Made by a program: the position numbers and the translations under genes
The notes under the pieces: model-generated
The model's database searches: none
Told to the model about the DNA's origin: nothing
Seen by the model: only the letters and a program-made list of their open reading frames with translations
Part shown: in pieces, positions 25,818-34,080 of the stretch
Layout: each line of letters opens with the position of its first letter
Position numbering within the stretch: the first letter of the stretch is position 1
Source: Gemmatimonadota bacterium
Lineage (GTDB): Bacteria > Gemmatimonadota > Gemmatimonadetes > Longimicrobiales > Gaopeijiaceae
Direction of reading: 5' to 3'
DNA length: 64,000 nt
Assembly (NCBI GenBank): GCA_028875075.1
Contig: JAPPGF010000009.1
Coordinates: forward strand, 1 to 64,000

Positions 25818-26477
25818 ATGGGTGTCCGGTGCGGGCGGTTGTGGGCGGCGTTCCTCGTGGCCATGGCGTGCGCGTTCGGCCGCGCGGAGGCGGCCGGGCA
25901 GCTCGGGCCCCGGTCCGCCGAGGAGTGGATCCGACTGATGGAGCGGCCCGAACGGGTCGCCACGCTCCGGATCGACGAGATCATCTCCAGGCTCGGGCTC
26001 GGTCCGGGCGATGTCGTGGCCGACATCGGCGCGGGGGCGGGGACGTTCAGCCTGCCTTTCGCACGTGCGGTCGCTCCCGGAGGCACGGTCTACGCCGTGG
26101 AGATCGACCCCGAGCTCGTGGCCTACATCGAGGAGCGGGCCGAGACCGAGGGGGTGCGGAACGTGGCCGGCGTGCTCGGGGAGTTCACGGATCCGGCGCT
26201 TCCCGCCCGGGACGTCGACTTGGCCTTCTTTCACGACGTGCTGCACCACGTCGAGGACCGCGCGGGCTATCTCGAGAACCTCGCGGGCTACATCGGGCCC
26301 GAGGGCAGGGTAGTGGTGATCGAGAACCCGCGGTCCCACCAGGACCCGGAGCAGAGCGAGATGCACCTGAGCCGCGAGGAGGTGGACCGGTGGATGGCCG
26401 ACGCCGGCTTCGGCGTGAGCGAGGAGCACGACCTCTTCGGCGGCGGCAAGTGGTTCGTCGTGTACTCGAGGAGGTGA
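25818..26477 (+). CDS. Exported class I SAM-dependent methyltransferase
   Basis: About 219 residues. A hydrophobic N-terminus (LWAAFLVAMACAFGRAEA) has the look of a signal peptide, followed by a Rossmann methyltransferase: motif I VVADIGAGAGTFSLPFA near 65, acidic motif II VYAVEIDPELV, motif IV LAFFHDVLHHVEDR, and post-I strands to the end. The closest named families are UbiE/arsenite-type enzymes, but no substrate can be assigned. If truly exported, the source of SAM is a puzzle, and cytoplasmic or membrane-anchored action is possible. The ATG at 25818 (after a GTG at 25815) is used. It stands upstream of the metal efflux operon with 165 bases between. Confidence 0.75.
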   Translation: MGVRCGRLWAAFLVAMACAFGRAEAAGQLGPRSAEEWIRLMERPERVATLRIDEIISRLGLGPGDVVADIGAGAGTFSLPFARAVAPGGTVYAVEIDPELVAYIEERAETEGVRNVAGVLGEFTDPALPARDVDLAFFHDVLHHVEDRAGYLENLAGYIGPEGRVVVIENPRSHQDPEQSEMHLSREEVDRWMADAGFGVSEEHDLFGGGKWFVVYSRR

Positions 26478-26642
26478 CCCCGCACGGGTTCCGCTAGCGT
26501 CTTCGCCGGCCCGCGCCCGAGCCCCTCGGCGCGCGTGTGGCCGGTCGGTGCGGGTTCGGTGGCGCGACAGACGGCCAGCGCCGACCTTACTCATGACCCG
26601 GCGGTAGCCGGTACGTGACGACATCCCGTGGGCGAGGTGCAT

Positions 26643-27968
26643 ATGGCCATCAAGGGGACGTTCGCGGGTGCGCTAGCGCTCGCGCTATCTGCTCTTTCCG
26701 GTCCGGACGGCGCCGCGGCGCAGGAGCCGTCCTACACGAGCAACGGCGATCCGGCCCTGGCCCTTCTCATTGCCGAAGCGCTCGAGGGCAACCCGCGCGT
26801 CCTGGGGGCGCTCTCGGAGGCCCGGGCCGCGCGCGCCAGGATCGCGCAGGCTTCCGCGCTGCCCGATCCGATGCTCGGCTTCACCCAGCACCTGCGCGGC
26901 CCCGAGACCCGGGTCGGGCCGCAGACCTCGGCCGTGTCGCTGAGCCAGGCGTTCCCGTGGTTCGGGACGCTGTCGGACCGGAGGGACATAGCGGAGGCCG
27001 AGGCAGGCGGCCGTGACGAGGCCTACCGGGAGCAGAGGGCCGAGATCGTGCGACAGGTCAAGTGGGCCTACTACGATCTCGCGTACCTGGACGAGGCGCT
27101 CCGGATCACGGACGAGGAAGAGCAGCTCCTGCGCCACTACGAGGGGCTCGCCCAGGCGCGCTACTCGCAGGGCTTCGGGCAGCAGCAGGCGGTCCTCAAG
27201 CTGCAGGCCGAGGTCACGCGCGTCCTGAGCCGGCGCCGGGAGCTCCTAAGGCAGCGGACCGACTTCGAGGCCGCGCTCAACATCCTCGCGAACCGGCCGG
27301 TGGACGCCCCGGTTCCGGCGGTGGAGATGGGCGAGCGCCCCCCAGCCCAAGTCGACGGCGAGCGGCTGCGCGAGACCGGACTCGACGCCCGGCCCGAGGT
27401 CATGCGGGCGCGGCTCGGGATCGAGCGGGGCGAGCGTGCCGTCGGCCTGGCGCGTCGCCGCTACGGGCCCGACTTCTCGATCGGCCTCGCCTGGGGGAGC
27501 GTGCTCGAGCGGCGGGACGAGCAGGGCCGCTCCGCTCCGCCCCCGGACAACGGACGCGACTCCTACAGCCTCACCCTGGGCGCTAGCATCCCCGTCTTCA
27601 GATCCAGCTACGACGCGGGGGTGCGCGAGGCCCGGGCGCGCCTCTCGGCCGCCGAGGAGGCGTACCGGGACGCGGTCAACGCCGTGGCCCTGGACGTCCG
27701 CCGCACCGCGTTCCGTCTGACGACCATCGAGGACCAGTTGGGCCTCTTCGAGCGCGCCCTGCTGCCGCAGGCGGAGCAGGCGCTGAGCGCCAGCGAGGAG
27801 GCGTACTCGGCCGGCGTCGGGGGCGTGCTCGAGCTGCTGGACAGCGAGGAGATCCTTCTGGACGTCCGGCTTGGCCTGGCGCGCATGCGGGCCGACTACA
27901 TGAAGGCGCTGGCCGACATGGAGCGGGCCATCGGCTCGGCGTTTCCCGAGGAGGAGGGATCGTCATGA
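26643..27968 (+). CDS. TolC-like outer-membrane efflux channel (CusC-type)
   Basis: About 441 residues with a signal peptide (GALALALSALSGPDGAAAQ) and the two repeated alpha-helical/beta units of outer-membrane efflux proteins; typical signatures are GNPRVLGALSEARAARARIA, the LQAEVTRVLSRRRELL helix, and in the second half RARLSAAEEAYRDAVNAVAL. It would form the trimeric outer-membrane duct of the adjoining RND pump. The ATG at 26643 follows GGGCGAGGTG; the upstream GTG is less likely. Its stop overlaps the start of the adaptor gene (ATGA at 27965-27968), showing one operon. Confidence 0.87.
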   Translation: MAIKGTFAGALALALSALSGPDGAAAQEPSYTSNGDPALALLIAEALEGNPRVLGALSEARAARARIAQASALPDPMLGFTQHLRGPETRVGPQTSAVSLSQAFPWFGTLSDRRDIAEAEAGGRDEAYREQRAEIVRQVKWAYYDLAYLDEALRITDEEEQLLRHYEGLAQARYSQGFGQQQAVLKLQAEVTRVLSRRRELLRQRTDFEAALNILANRPVDAPVPAVEMGERPPAQVDGERLRETGLDARPEVMRARLGIERGERAVGLARRRYGPDFSIGLAWGSVLERRDEQGRSAPPPDNGRDSYSLTLGASIPVFRSSYDAGVREARARLSAAEEAYRDAVNAVALDVRRTAFRLTTIEDQLGLFERALLPQAEQALSASEEAYSAGVGGVLELLDSEEILLDVRLGLARMRADYMKALADMERAIGSAFPEEEGSS

Positions 27969-29512
27969 GGAACACGAAGGCACTCTACGGCGGGGCCTTC
28001 CTCGCGCTGGGCGTCCTGGCCGGCGCGGGCGGGGCGCTGCTCCTCTCGGGCGGCCGCTCGGACGACTCGCCGCCGGGGGGCGGAGCCGACGGGGAAGCCC
28101 CGGCCGTCCAGACGGACGCGGACGGGCGCAGGATCCTCTACTGGCGCGCCCCGATGGACCCGAACTACACCTCCGACCGCCCGGGCAAGTCGCCGATGGG
28201 CATGGACCTGGTCCCGGTCTACGAGGACGACGCCCTCGCGGACGGCCAAGTCCGGGTGAGTCCGAGCTTCCTGCAGAACTTCGCCGTGCGGACGGCCGAG
28301 GTCGCGCGCGGCTCGGTGCCCGTCTCGATCCGGACGGTCGGCATCCTGGCGCACAACGAGGAGCGGCTGGTCTCGGTCCAGACCAAGTACGAGGGCTGGA
28401 TCGAGCGGGCCAGCGTCAACAACGTCGGCGAGACGGTCGAGCGGGGCGACGTCCTCTTCGAGATCTACAGCCCCGAGCTCCTCACGACGCAGCGCGAGTT
28501 CCTGGGCGCGATGGACTACGTACGGCGCCTGAGAGACGGCGGGGCCTACCGGGAGGCCGTCGCCCGGGCCGAATCGCTGCTGGAGGCGACCCGCGAGCGG
28601 CTGCTCTACTGGGACATGACCGAGGCGCAGATCGACGAGCTCGCCCGCTCGCGCACGGTCTCGCGCACGATCCGCGTCTTCGCACCCGCCACGGGCTTCA
28701 TCGTCGACAAGCTGGGCGACTCGCTCGAGGGCATGAAGCTCGAGCCCGGGATGAGTATCCTCAAGATCGCCGACCACTCCATGCTCTGGGCCGAGACGGA
28801 GTTCTACGAGGGCGACCTGAGGCACGTCGCCGAGGGAGGGGCCGTCGAGATCGAGGCCGACGCCTTCCCGGGCCGGACCTGGGACGGGAGGATCCTGTTC
28901 TTCCGCCCGGCGCTCAACGCCCAGACGAGGACGCTCAGCGCGTTCGTGGAGGTGGACAACCGCGACCTGTTGCTCCGTCCCGGCATGTACGTCGACGTCA
29001 CGGCGCGGGCCGGAGGAGCGACGGACGCGCTCATGGTCGCCTCCGAGGCGGTGATCCACAGCGGAGCGCGCGCGGTGGTCATCGTGGCCAGGGGCGGCGG
29101 CGTCTTCGAGCCCAGGGAGGTCCAGCTCGGCACCGAGGGCGAGGGGTTGCAGGAGGTGAGCTCGGGGCTCGAGGCGGGAGAGCAGGTGCTCGTCTCGTCT
29201 CAGTTCCTGATCGACACCGACGCCAACCTCAAGGCAGCCATCTCGCAGCTGCTGGGCAGCGCGGAGGCCGGGCCGTCGGGCACCCAGGAGATGCCGGGCA
29301 TGTCGGATATGCCGGCCACGGACGAGATGCCGGCTATGCCCATGCCCGGTATGCCGGCTACGCACGAGATGCCGGGCATGCCCGATGAGCCGGCTGCGGA
29401 GGAGATGCCGGACATGCCGGCCGACGACGAGCAGATGCCGGGCGGACACGACATGGGCGCCCCGGGCGGGGAGCCCGAGGGCGGGGCACGGGCCACGCCC
29501 GACGGTCGCTGA
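27965..29512 (+). CDS. cusB: CusB-like periplasmic adaptor with Met-rich metal-binding tail
   Basis: A 515-residue membrane-fusion protein. After an N-terminal membrane anchor comes a heavy-metal-binding domain-like segment near 60-90 (RAPMDPNYT and GKSPMGMDLVPVY), then the lipoyl/hairpin and beta-barrel parts (VSIRTVGILAHNEERLVSVQ, FAPATGFIVDKLGDSL, GMSILKIADHSMLWAE). The C-terminus, about residues 440-505, is a run of Met-Pro-Gly-Met-type repeats (EMPGMSDMP, MPMPGMPATHEMPGM) with His near the end. Met-rich motifs bind Cu(I)/Ag(I), so copper or silver is the likely cargo. In the metal-binding segment the usual Cys are replaced by Ala and Met. Translationally coupled to the channel gene. Confidence 0.87.
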   Translation: MRNTKALYGGAFLALGVLAGAGGALLLSGGRSDDSPPGGGADGEAPAVQTDADGRRILYWRAPMDPNYTSDRPGKSPMGMDLVPVYEDDALADGQVRVSPSFLQNFAVRTAEVARGSVPVSIRTVGILAHNEERLVSVQTKYEGWIERASVNNVGETVERGDVLFEIYSPELLTTQREFLGAMDYVRRLRDGGAYREAVARAESLLEATRERLLYWDMTEAQIDELARSRTVSRTIRVFAPATGFIVDKLGDSLEGMKLEPGMSILKIADHSMLWAETEFYEGDLRHVAEGGAVEIEADAFPGRTWDGRILFFRPALNAQTRTLSAFVEVDNRDLLLRPGMYVDVTARAGGATDALMVASEAVIHSGARAVVIVARGGGVFEPREVQLGTEGEGLQEVSSGLEAGEQVLVSSQFLIDTDANLKAAISQLLGSAEAGPSGTQEMPGMSDMPATDEMPAMPMPGMPATHEMPGMPDEPAAEEMPDMPADDEQMPGGHDMGAPGGEPEGGARATPDGR

Positions 29513-29528
29513 GCGGGACGACCGGCCG

Positions 29529-32500
29529 GTGTTCGCGCGCGTAATCGACGGCTCCATCCGGAACCGGCCGCTCGTCCTGGTCGGCGCCATGGCCGTCGTG
29601 CTCGGGGGCGTCTACGCGCTCGGCAGGACGCCCGTCGACGCGATCCCGGACCTTTCCGATGTCCAGGTCATCATCCAGACGGATTATCCCGGCCAGGCGC
29701 CCCGGATCGTCGAGGATCAGGTCACCTACCCGGTGGCCACGCAGATGCTGGCGGCGCCGTTCGCCGAGGTCGTGCGCGGCTACTCGTTCTTCGGGGTCTC
29801 GTTCGTGTACGTGATCTTCGAGGACGGAACCGACCTCTACTGGGCCAGGAGTCGGGTCCTCGAGTACCTGAACACGCTCTCGGGGCAGCTGCCGCCGGGC
29901 GTCACGCCGCGCCTGGGCCCGGACGCCACCGGCGTGGGCTGGGCCTTCGTCTACGCGCTCAGGTCGGACCGCCACGACCTGGGCGAGCTCCGCTCGATCC
30001 AGGACTGGTTCCTCAAGTACGAGCTCACGGCGGTCCCTGGGGTCTCGGAGGTCGCGAGCGTGGGCGGCTTCGTGCGGCAGTACCAGATCACGGTCGACCC
30101 CAACCGGCTGCGCGCCTACGACCTCTCCATCTCGGCCATCCGCGCGGCGATCCAGGAGAGCAACAGCGACGTCGGCGGCGGCCTGATCGAGGTCGCCGAG
30201 AGCGAGTTCATGATCCGGGGCCTCGGCTACATCCGCTCGGTCGAGGACATACGCTCGATCGGGCTCGGCGTGAGCGCCGAGGGAACGCCGATCCTGCTCG
30301 AGGACGTGGCGCGCGTGAGCCTGGGGCCCGAGGGCCGGCGCGGGCTCGCCGAATGGAACGGGGAAGGGGAGACGGTCGGGGGCATCGTCGTGGTGCGCTC
30401 GGGCGCCGACGTGCGCGAGGTGATCCGGGGCGTCAAGGCGAGGCTGGCCGAGATCGAGCCCGGGCTGCCGGAAGGGGTCCAGGTGGAGGTGGCCTACGAC
30501 CGCACGGCGCTGATCGACCGCGCGGTCGGGAGCATCCGCACAAGCCTCGCGCAGCAGCTCGTGATCGTGGGCCTGATCTGCCTGCTCTTCCTATTCCACC
30601 TCCGGAGCGGGTTCGTCGCCGTGATCGCCCTGCCGGTGGGCATCCTCATGGCGCTGATCGTGGCGCGACTGCAGGGGCTCACGCTGAACATCATGTCGCT
30701 CGGGGGGATCGCGGTCGCGATCGGCACGATGGTGGACGCCGGGATCGTGTTGGTCGAGAACGCCCACAAGCACCTGGCCCGTGACGGCGGCCGGCGGCCG
30801 CACTGGGAGGTGGTCGCCTCGGCGGCCAAGGAGGTGGGCCCCTCGCTCTTCCTCGCCCTGCTCGTGATCACGGTCTCGTTCGTGCCAGTCTTCGCCCTGG
30901 AGGCGCAGGAGGGGCGGCTCTTCAAGCCGCTCGCGTTCACGAAGACCTACGCGATGGCGTCGGCCGCGCTGCTCTCGCTCACGCTGGTCCCGGTGCTCGT
31001 GGGCTACTGGGTGAGGGGCAACATCCGCCCCCCCTCGGCCACGCCCCTGGGGAGGATGCTCGCCCGGACGTACGGGCCGCTCCTAGGCCTGGTGCTCAGG
31101 CGCCGCGCTTGGGTCCTGGGCGCCGCGGCGGCGGCCCTCGTGGCCACCGCGGTGCCGCTCTCGCGCCTGGGCTCGGAGTTCATGCCGCCGCTCTGGGAGG
31201 GCGACCTGCTCTACATGCCCACGACCCTGCCCGGGGTCTCGATCACGGAGGCGCGGGAGATCCTCCAGCAGACGGACCGGATCATCTACACCTTCCCCGA
31301 GGTCCGCCACGTCTTCGGCAAGGTCGGCCGCGCGGACTCGGCGACCGACCCCGCGCCGCTCTCCATGCTCGAGACCACCATCGCGCTCAGGCCCCGCGAG
31401 GAGTGGAGGGAGGGGATGACGCCCGAGCGGCTGATCGAGGAGCTGGACGCCGCGCTCCAGATCCCCGGGCTAACGAACGCCTGGACGATGCCGATCAGGA
31501 GCCGGATCGACATGCTCTCGACCGGCATCCGCACCCCCGTGGGGATCAAGATCGGCGGCCCCGACCTGACCGAGCTCGAGCGGCTCGGGCGCGAGATCGA
31601 AGACGTGCTCCGGGAGCTTCCCGGAACCGCGAGCGTGTACGCCGATCGCGTCATGGGCGGCAACTACCTGGACTTCGCCATCGACCGCGAGGCCATCGCC
31701 CGGCACGGGTTGACCGTGAGGGACGTGCAGGAGGTGATCCAGACGGCGATCGGCGGGATGAACGTCACGACCACGGTCGAGGGCCTCACCCGCCACCCGG
31801 TGAACCTCCGCTACAGCCGCGAGCTCCGAGACGACCTGCCCGCGCTGAGGGAGGTCCTCGTGACGACGTCCGAAGGGCACCAGGTGCCGCTCGGGCAGCT
31901 GGCCGGCATCGAGTACGTGGTGGGGCCGCCCAGCATCAAGAGCGAGGGCGCGAGGCCCAACGCCTGGGTCTACGTCGACCTGCGCGACGTTGACGTCGGC
32001 AGCTACGTGGAGAGCGCGCAGGAGGCGGTCGTCGCCGGGGTGCAGCTGCCGCCCGGCTACACGTTGGCCTGGAGCGGGCAGTACGAGTACCTGGAGCGCG
32101 CCCAGCGCCGGCTGATGTTCGTGATCCCGCTCACGCTGCTCCTGATCTTCGTCCTGATCTACCTGACCAACCGCTCGGTCGCCGAGACCCTGCTCGTGCT
32201 AGCGGGCGTCCCGTTCGCAGTCGCGGGCTCCTTCTGGCTGCTCCACGTGCTCGACTACGAGCTGAGCATCGCCGTCTGGATCGGGATCATCGCGCTGGCC
32301 GGCCTCTACGCCGAGACCGCGATCGTGTTCTTGCTCTACCTGAAGCTCTCGCTTGGGGAGTACCGCGAGCGCGGGCTGCTGAAGGACCGCGCCGCGCTCG
32401 CGGCCGCGATCCGCGACGGCTCGATCAAGCGCGTGCGCCCGGTGATGATGACGATCGCGACCGACGTGATCGGGCTGCTTCCGATCATGTGGAGCGCGGG

Positions 32501-32657
32501 CGCGGGGGCCGACGTCATGAAGCGGATCGCGGCGCCCCTGGTCGGCGGGGTCGTGACGTCGGGCGCCGTGGTGCTCCTGCTGTTTCCAGTGGTCTACTAC
32601 CTGTGGCGCTCCCGCGGGCTGCCGGAGGCGCCGGAGGAAGCAGCGCTCGCGGGCTAG
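29529..32657 (+). CDS. cusA: CusA-family heavy-metal RND efflux pump
   Basis: About 1,042 residues, twelve transmembrane helices with two large periplasmic loops. It starts at a GTG (29529), 17 bases after the adaptor stop, giving the usual N-terminus ARVIDGSIRNRPLVLVGA; the longer frame is only read-through. Family marks are TPVDAIPDLSDVQVIIQTDY, a membrane helix with GGIAVAIGTMVDAGIVLVEN (proton-relay acidic residues), the periplasmic stretch SRIDMLSTGIRTPVGIKI (a conserved metal-site Met in CusA), and AGLYAETAIVFLLYL. It pumps Cu(I)/Ag(I) or other soft metals from periplasm or cytoplasm out through the TolC-like channel, driven by protons. No CueR/CusRS regulator adjoins the operon. Confidence 0.92.
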   Translation: MFARVIDGSIRNRPLVLVGAMAVVLGGVYALGRTPVDAIPDLSDVQVIIQTDYPGQAPRIVEDQVTYPVATQMLAAPFAEVVRGYSFFGVSFVYVIFEDGTDLYWARSRVLEYLNTLSGQLPPGVTPRLGPDATGVGWAFVYALRSDRHDLGELRSIQDWFLKYELTAVPGVSEVASVGGFVRQYQITVDPNRLRAYDLSISAIRAAIQESNSDVGGGLIEVAESEFMIRGLGYIRSVEDIRSIGLGVSAEGTPILLEDVARVSLGPEGRRGLAEWNGEGETVGGIVVVRSGADVREVIRGVKARLAEIEPGLPEGVQVEVAYDRTALIDRAVGSIRTSLAQQLVIVGLICLLFLFHLRSGFVAVIALPVGILMALIVARLQGLTLNIMSLGGIAVAIGTMVDAGIVLVENAHKHLARDGGRRPHWEVVASAAKEVGPSLFLALLVITVSFVPVFALEAQEGRLFKPLAFTKTYAMASAALLSLTLVPVLVGYWVRGNIRPPSATPLGRMLARTYGPLLGLVLRRRAWVLGAAAAALVATAVPLSRLGSEFMPPLWEGDLLYMPTTLPGVSITEAREILQQTDRIIYTFPEVRHVFGKVGRADSATDPAPLSMLETTIALRPREEWREGMTPERLIEELDAALQIPGLTNAWTMPIRSRIDMLSTGIRTPVGIKIGGPDLTELERLGREIEDVLRELPGTASVYADRVMGGNYLDFAIDREAIARHGLTVRDVQEVIQTAIGGMNVTTTVEGLTRHPVNLRYSRELRDDLPALREVLVTTSEGHQVPLGQLAGIEYVVGPPSIKSEGARPNAWVYVDLRDVDVGSYVESAQEAVVAGVQLPPGYTLAWSGQYEYLERAQRRLMFVIPLTLLLIFVLIYLTNRSVAETLLVLAGVPFAVAGSFWLLHVLDYELSIAVWIGIIALAGLYAETAIVFLLYLKLSLGEYRERGLLKDRAALAAAIRDGSIKRVRPVMMTIATDVIGLLPIMWSAGAGADVMKRIAAPLVGGVVTSGAVVLLLFPVVYYLWRSRGLPEAPEEAALAG

Positions 32658-32792
32658 AGTGGCCCGGGCCGTGGGCCGGGCTGGGCACCCAGCAGATGAT
32701 TTAACGCGGTTCGTGGGGCGTCTATCGGAACACAAAGGGAGTGGCGACGATTGATGTATTTTATTTTGTGAGACATCGGAGAACGTCGCGCC

Positions 32793-33407
32793 ATGTTGCG
32801 AGTTAAGATTTGCGGTATTACTAGACGGGAGGATGCTTTGGCTGCAGCGCGAGCTGGAGCCGATGCCATTGGTCTAAATTTTTGTAAAGAATCAGTTCGC
32901 TACGTAACGGCTGAACAAGGAATCCTTATCACGAAACAGTTGCCACCATTTCTTTCTGTGGTTGGCGTGTTTGTGAATGCCAAAAGGGACGAGATACTAC
33001 GCACTGCGGAACTTTGCCGTTTAGACTATATTCAATTGCACGACGATACCCCGGATGCCTTTAGGAATCTACCTGTCAGAACCATCAAGACTGTGCGAGT
33101 AGGTGACGTAGAAGATTTACGCGGCCTGGAACGTTACCCAGTGGATGCATTGCTCTTGGACGCTAAGGTCGGGGGTCAATATGGTGGTACAGGTCAGTGT
33201 TTTGACTGGTCGCTGCTCAACGGATTTGTGACGTCTGCGCCGCTGATTCTGGCGGGAGGGTTAAGGCCGGACAATATAGCACGCGCGGTAGAGGCCACTA
33301 ATCCGCAAGCGGTGGATGTGTCTAGCGGTGTAGAATCCACGCCGGGCATCAAGAGTTACGACAAGATGCAAGCGTTTGTACAAAACGCTCATAGCGTGTC
33401 CTCTTAG
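32793..33407 (+). CDS. trpF: Phosphoribosylanthranilate isomerase
   Basis: A 204-residue TIM-barrel enzyme of tryptophan synthesis (third step, Amadori rearrangement of phosphoribosylanthranilate to CdRP). The general base Cys is in VKICGIT at the N-terminus, the general acid Asp in LLLDAK near 127, and phosphate-binding loops are GGTGQCFDW and ILAGGLRPDN, with VDVSSGVESTPGIKS at the end. Length is normal. No other trp gene is nearby, and the coding sequence is far more AT-rich than the CusA gene before it and the TonB gene beyond, with codons ending in A/T. It looks acquired or relocated. GGAG eleven bases before the ATG may be the ribosome-binding site. Confidence 0.93.
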   Translation: MLRVKICGITRREDALAAARAGADAIGLNFCKESVRYVTAEQGILITKQLPPFLSVVGVFVNAKRDEILRTAELCRLDYIQLHDDTPDAFRNLPVRTIKTVRVGDVEDLRGLERYPVDALLLDAKVGGQYGGTGQCFDWSLLNGFVTSAPLILAGGLRPDNIARAVEATNPQAVDVSSGVESTPGIKSYDKMQAFVQNAHSVSS

Positions 33408-33434
33408 CCTTCTTGGCGTGCCGTCTCTGAGGGT

Positions 33435-33454
33435 CCTGCCGGGAAATCGGCAGG
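33435..33454. terminator. Possible terminator hairpin between trpF and the GIY-YIG gene
   Basis: CCTGCCG (33435-33441) pairs perfectly with CGGCAGG (33448-33454) around the loop GGAAAT, 28 bases after the trpF stop. There is no T-run, so it is either a weak bidirectional terminator between two convergent genes or only a transcript-end hairpin. Confidence 0.4.
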
Positions 33455-33485
33455 GATACCCTGCCTGTTCTCACGTGCCGTTGGC

Positions 33486-34043
33486 TTAGCCCCGGACGTC
33501 GGTGACCAGCTTGTACGGCCTGCCGCATCCCATACACGTGACCGTTATGTCCACCAGGAGTCGCGGCAAACTATTCCGCTTACCGCAACCGGGACACTGA
33601 ACGACGCGCTTGCCCAGCGCGGGCTCGAGGAAGCCAGAGCGAGGTGTCCGGCCGAGTTGGATGGGCCACCTGAGAGCCGCCACATCGAGGACCTTCACGA
33701 TCGTCATGAGGGGAGCTTCGAAGAATTCCTTTCCGGGGTTTACGCGCGAGTCTTTCAGAGCCTCATGGGCGAAACCCTCGGCCTGGTCTCGATCCGAGAC
33801 GTGAACGAAGTACACCAACTCGAACGGCCGGTACACGGACGTCGACTGGCTGAGGCTCGTCACACGCTTCAGTGGGGACACCTTGGTTAGGCCGACCTTG
33901 AAGACGGGATCTGCGAAGCACGGATTTCGCGTTGCGTACACCCATCCCACCCGCTTGTACTCCCGCCTCCTTTTGTCGAACGAGGCGACGCGCGCGACGC
34001 TCTGCATGACGGGGTGAATCCACATCGACTGTCTCACGCGCAC
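33486..34043 (-). CDS. GIY-YIG (T5orf172-like) protein with C-terminal zinc ribbon
   Basis: About 185 residues. The middle part resembles the T5orf172/GIY-YIG fold: GWVYATRNPCF, then VFKVGLTKVSPLKRVTSL (strand-turn-helix with Lys and Arg), FELVYFVHVSDRDQAEGFAH and NPGKEFFEAPL with the Glu typical of this fold. The C-terminus has C-x2-C...C-x2-C (CPGCGKRN and CMGCGRPYK), a zinc ribbon for nucleic-acid binding. Such proteins occur in phages, mobile elements and defence loci; nuclease activity is plausible but the catalytic Tyr/Arg set is only partly evident. Start is a GTG (34043); an ATG at 34025 is an alternative. It begins 20 bases after the TonB gene ends, on the same strand. Confidence 0.65.
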   Translation of the reverse strand: MRVRQSMWIHPVMQSVARVASFDKRRREYKRVGWVYATRNPCFADPVFKVGLTKVSPLKRVTSLSQSTSVYRPFELVYFVHVSDRDQAEGFAHEALKDSRVNPGKEFFEAPLMTIVKVLDVAALRWPIQLGRTPRSGFLEPALGKRVVQCPGCGKRNSLPRLLVDITVTCMGCGRPYKLVTDVRG

Positions 34044-34046
34044 GGA

Positions 34047-34080
34047 GCGACCGTATCGTCTGTCAGAACGATACGGTCGC
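34047..34080. repeat. 13-bp perfect inverted repeat across the TonB-gene stop codon
   Basis: GCGACCGTATCGT (34047-34059) and its exact complement at 34068-34080 are separated by eight bases. On the minus strand the right arm is the last codons of the TonB receptor, the loop contains its TGA stop (34063-34065), and the left arm lies just before the GIY-YIG start. There is no T-run after it. It could be a transcript-end hairpin or a processing site that separates the two genes. Confidence 0.6.

Noticed and set aside
29280-29440. Tandem DNA repeats resembling a small CRISPR or minisatellite
   Set aside because: They are in-frame codons of the Met-Pro-Gly-Met tail, irregular in length and without spacers.
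27896-29590. 564-residue minus-strand frame with His-Leu repeats
   Set aside because: It is the antisense of the Met-rich adaptor; the repeats mirror the Met-Pro-Gly codons.
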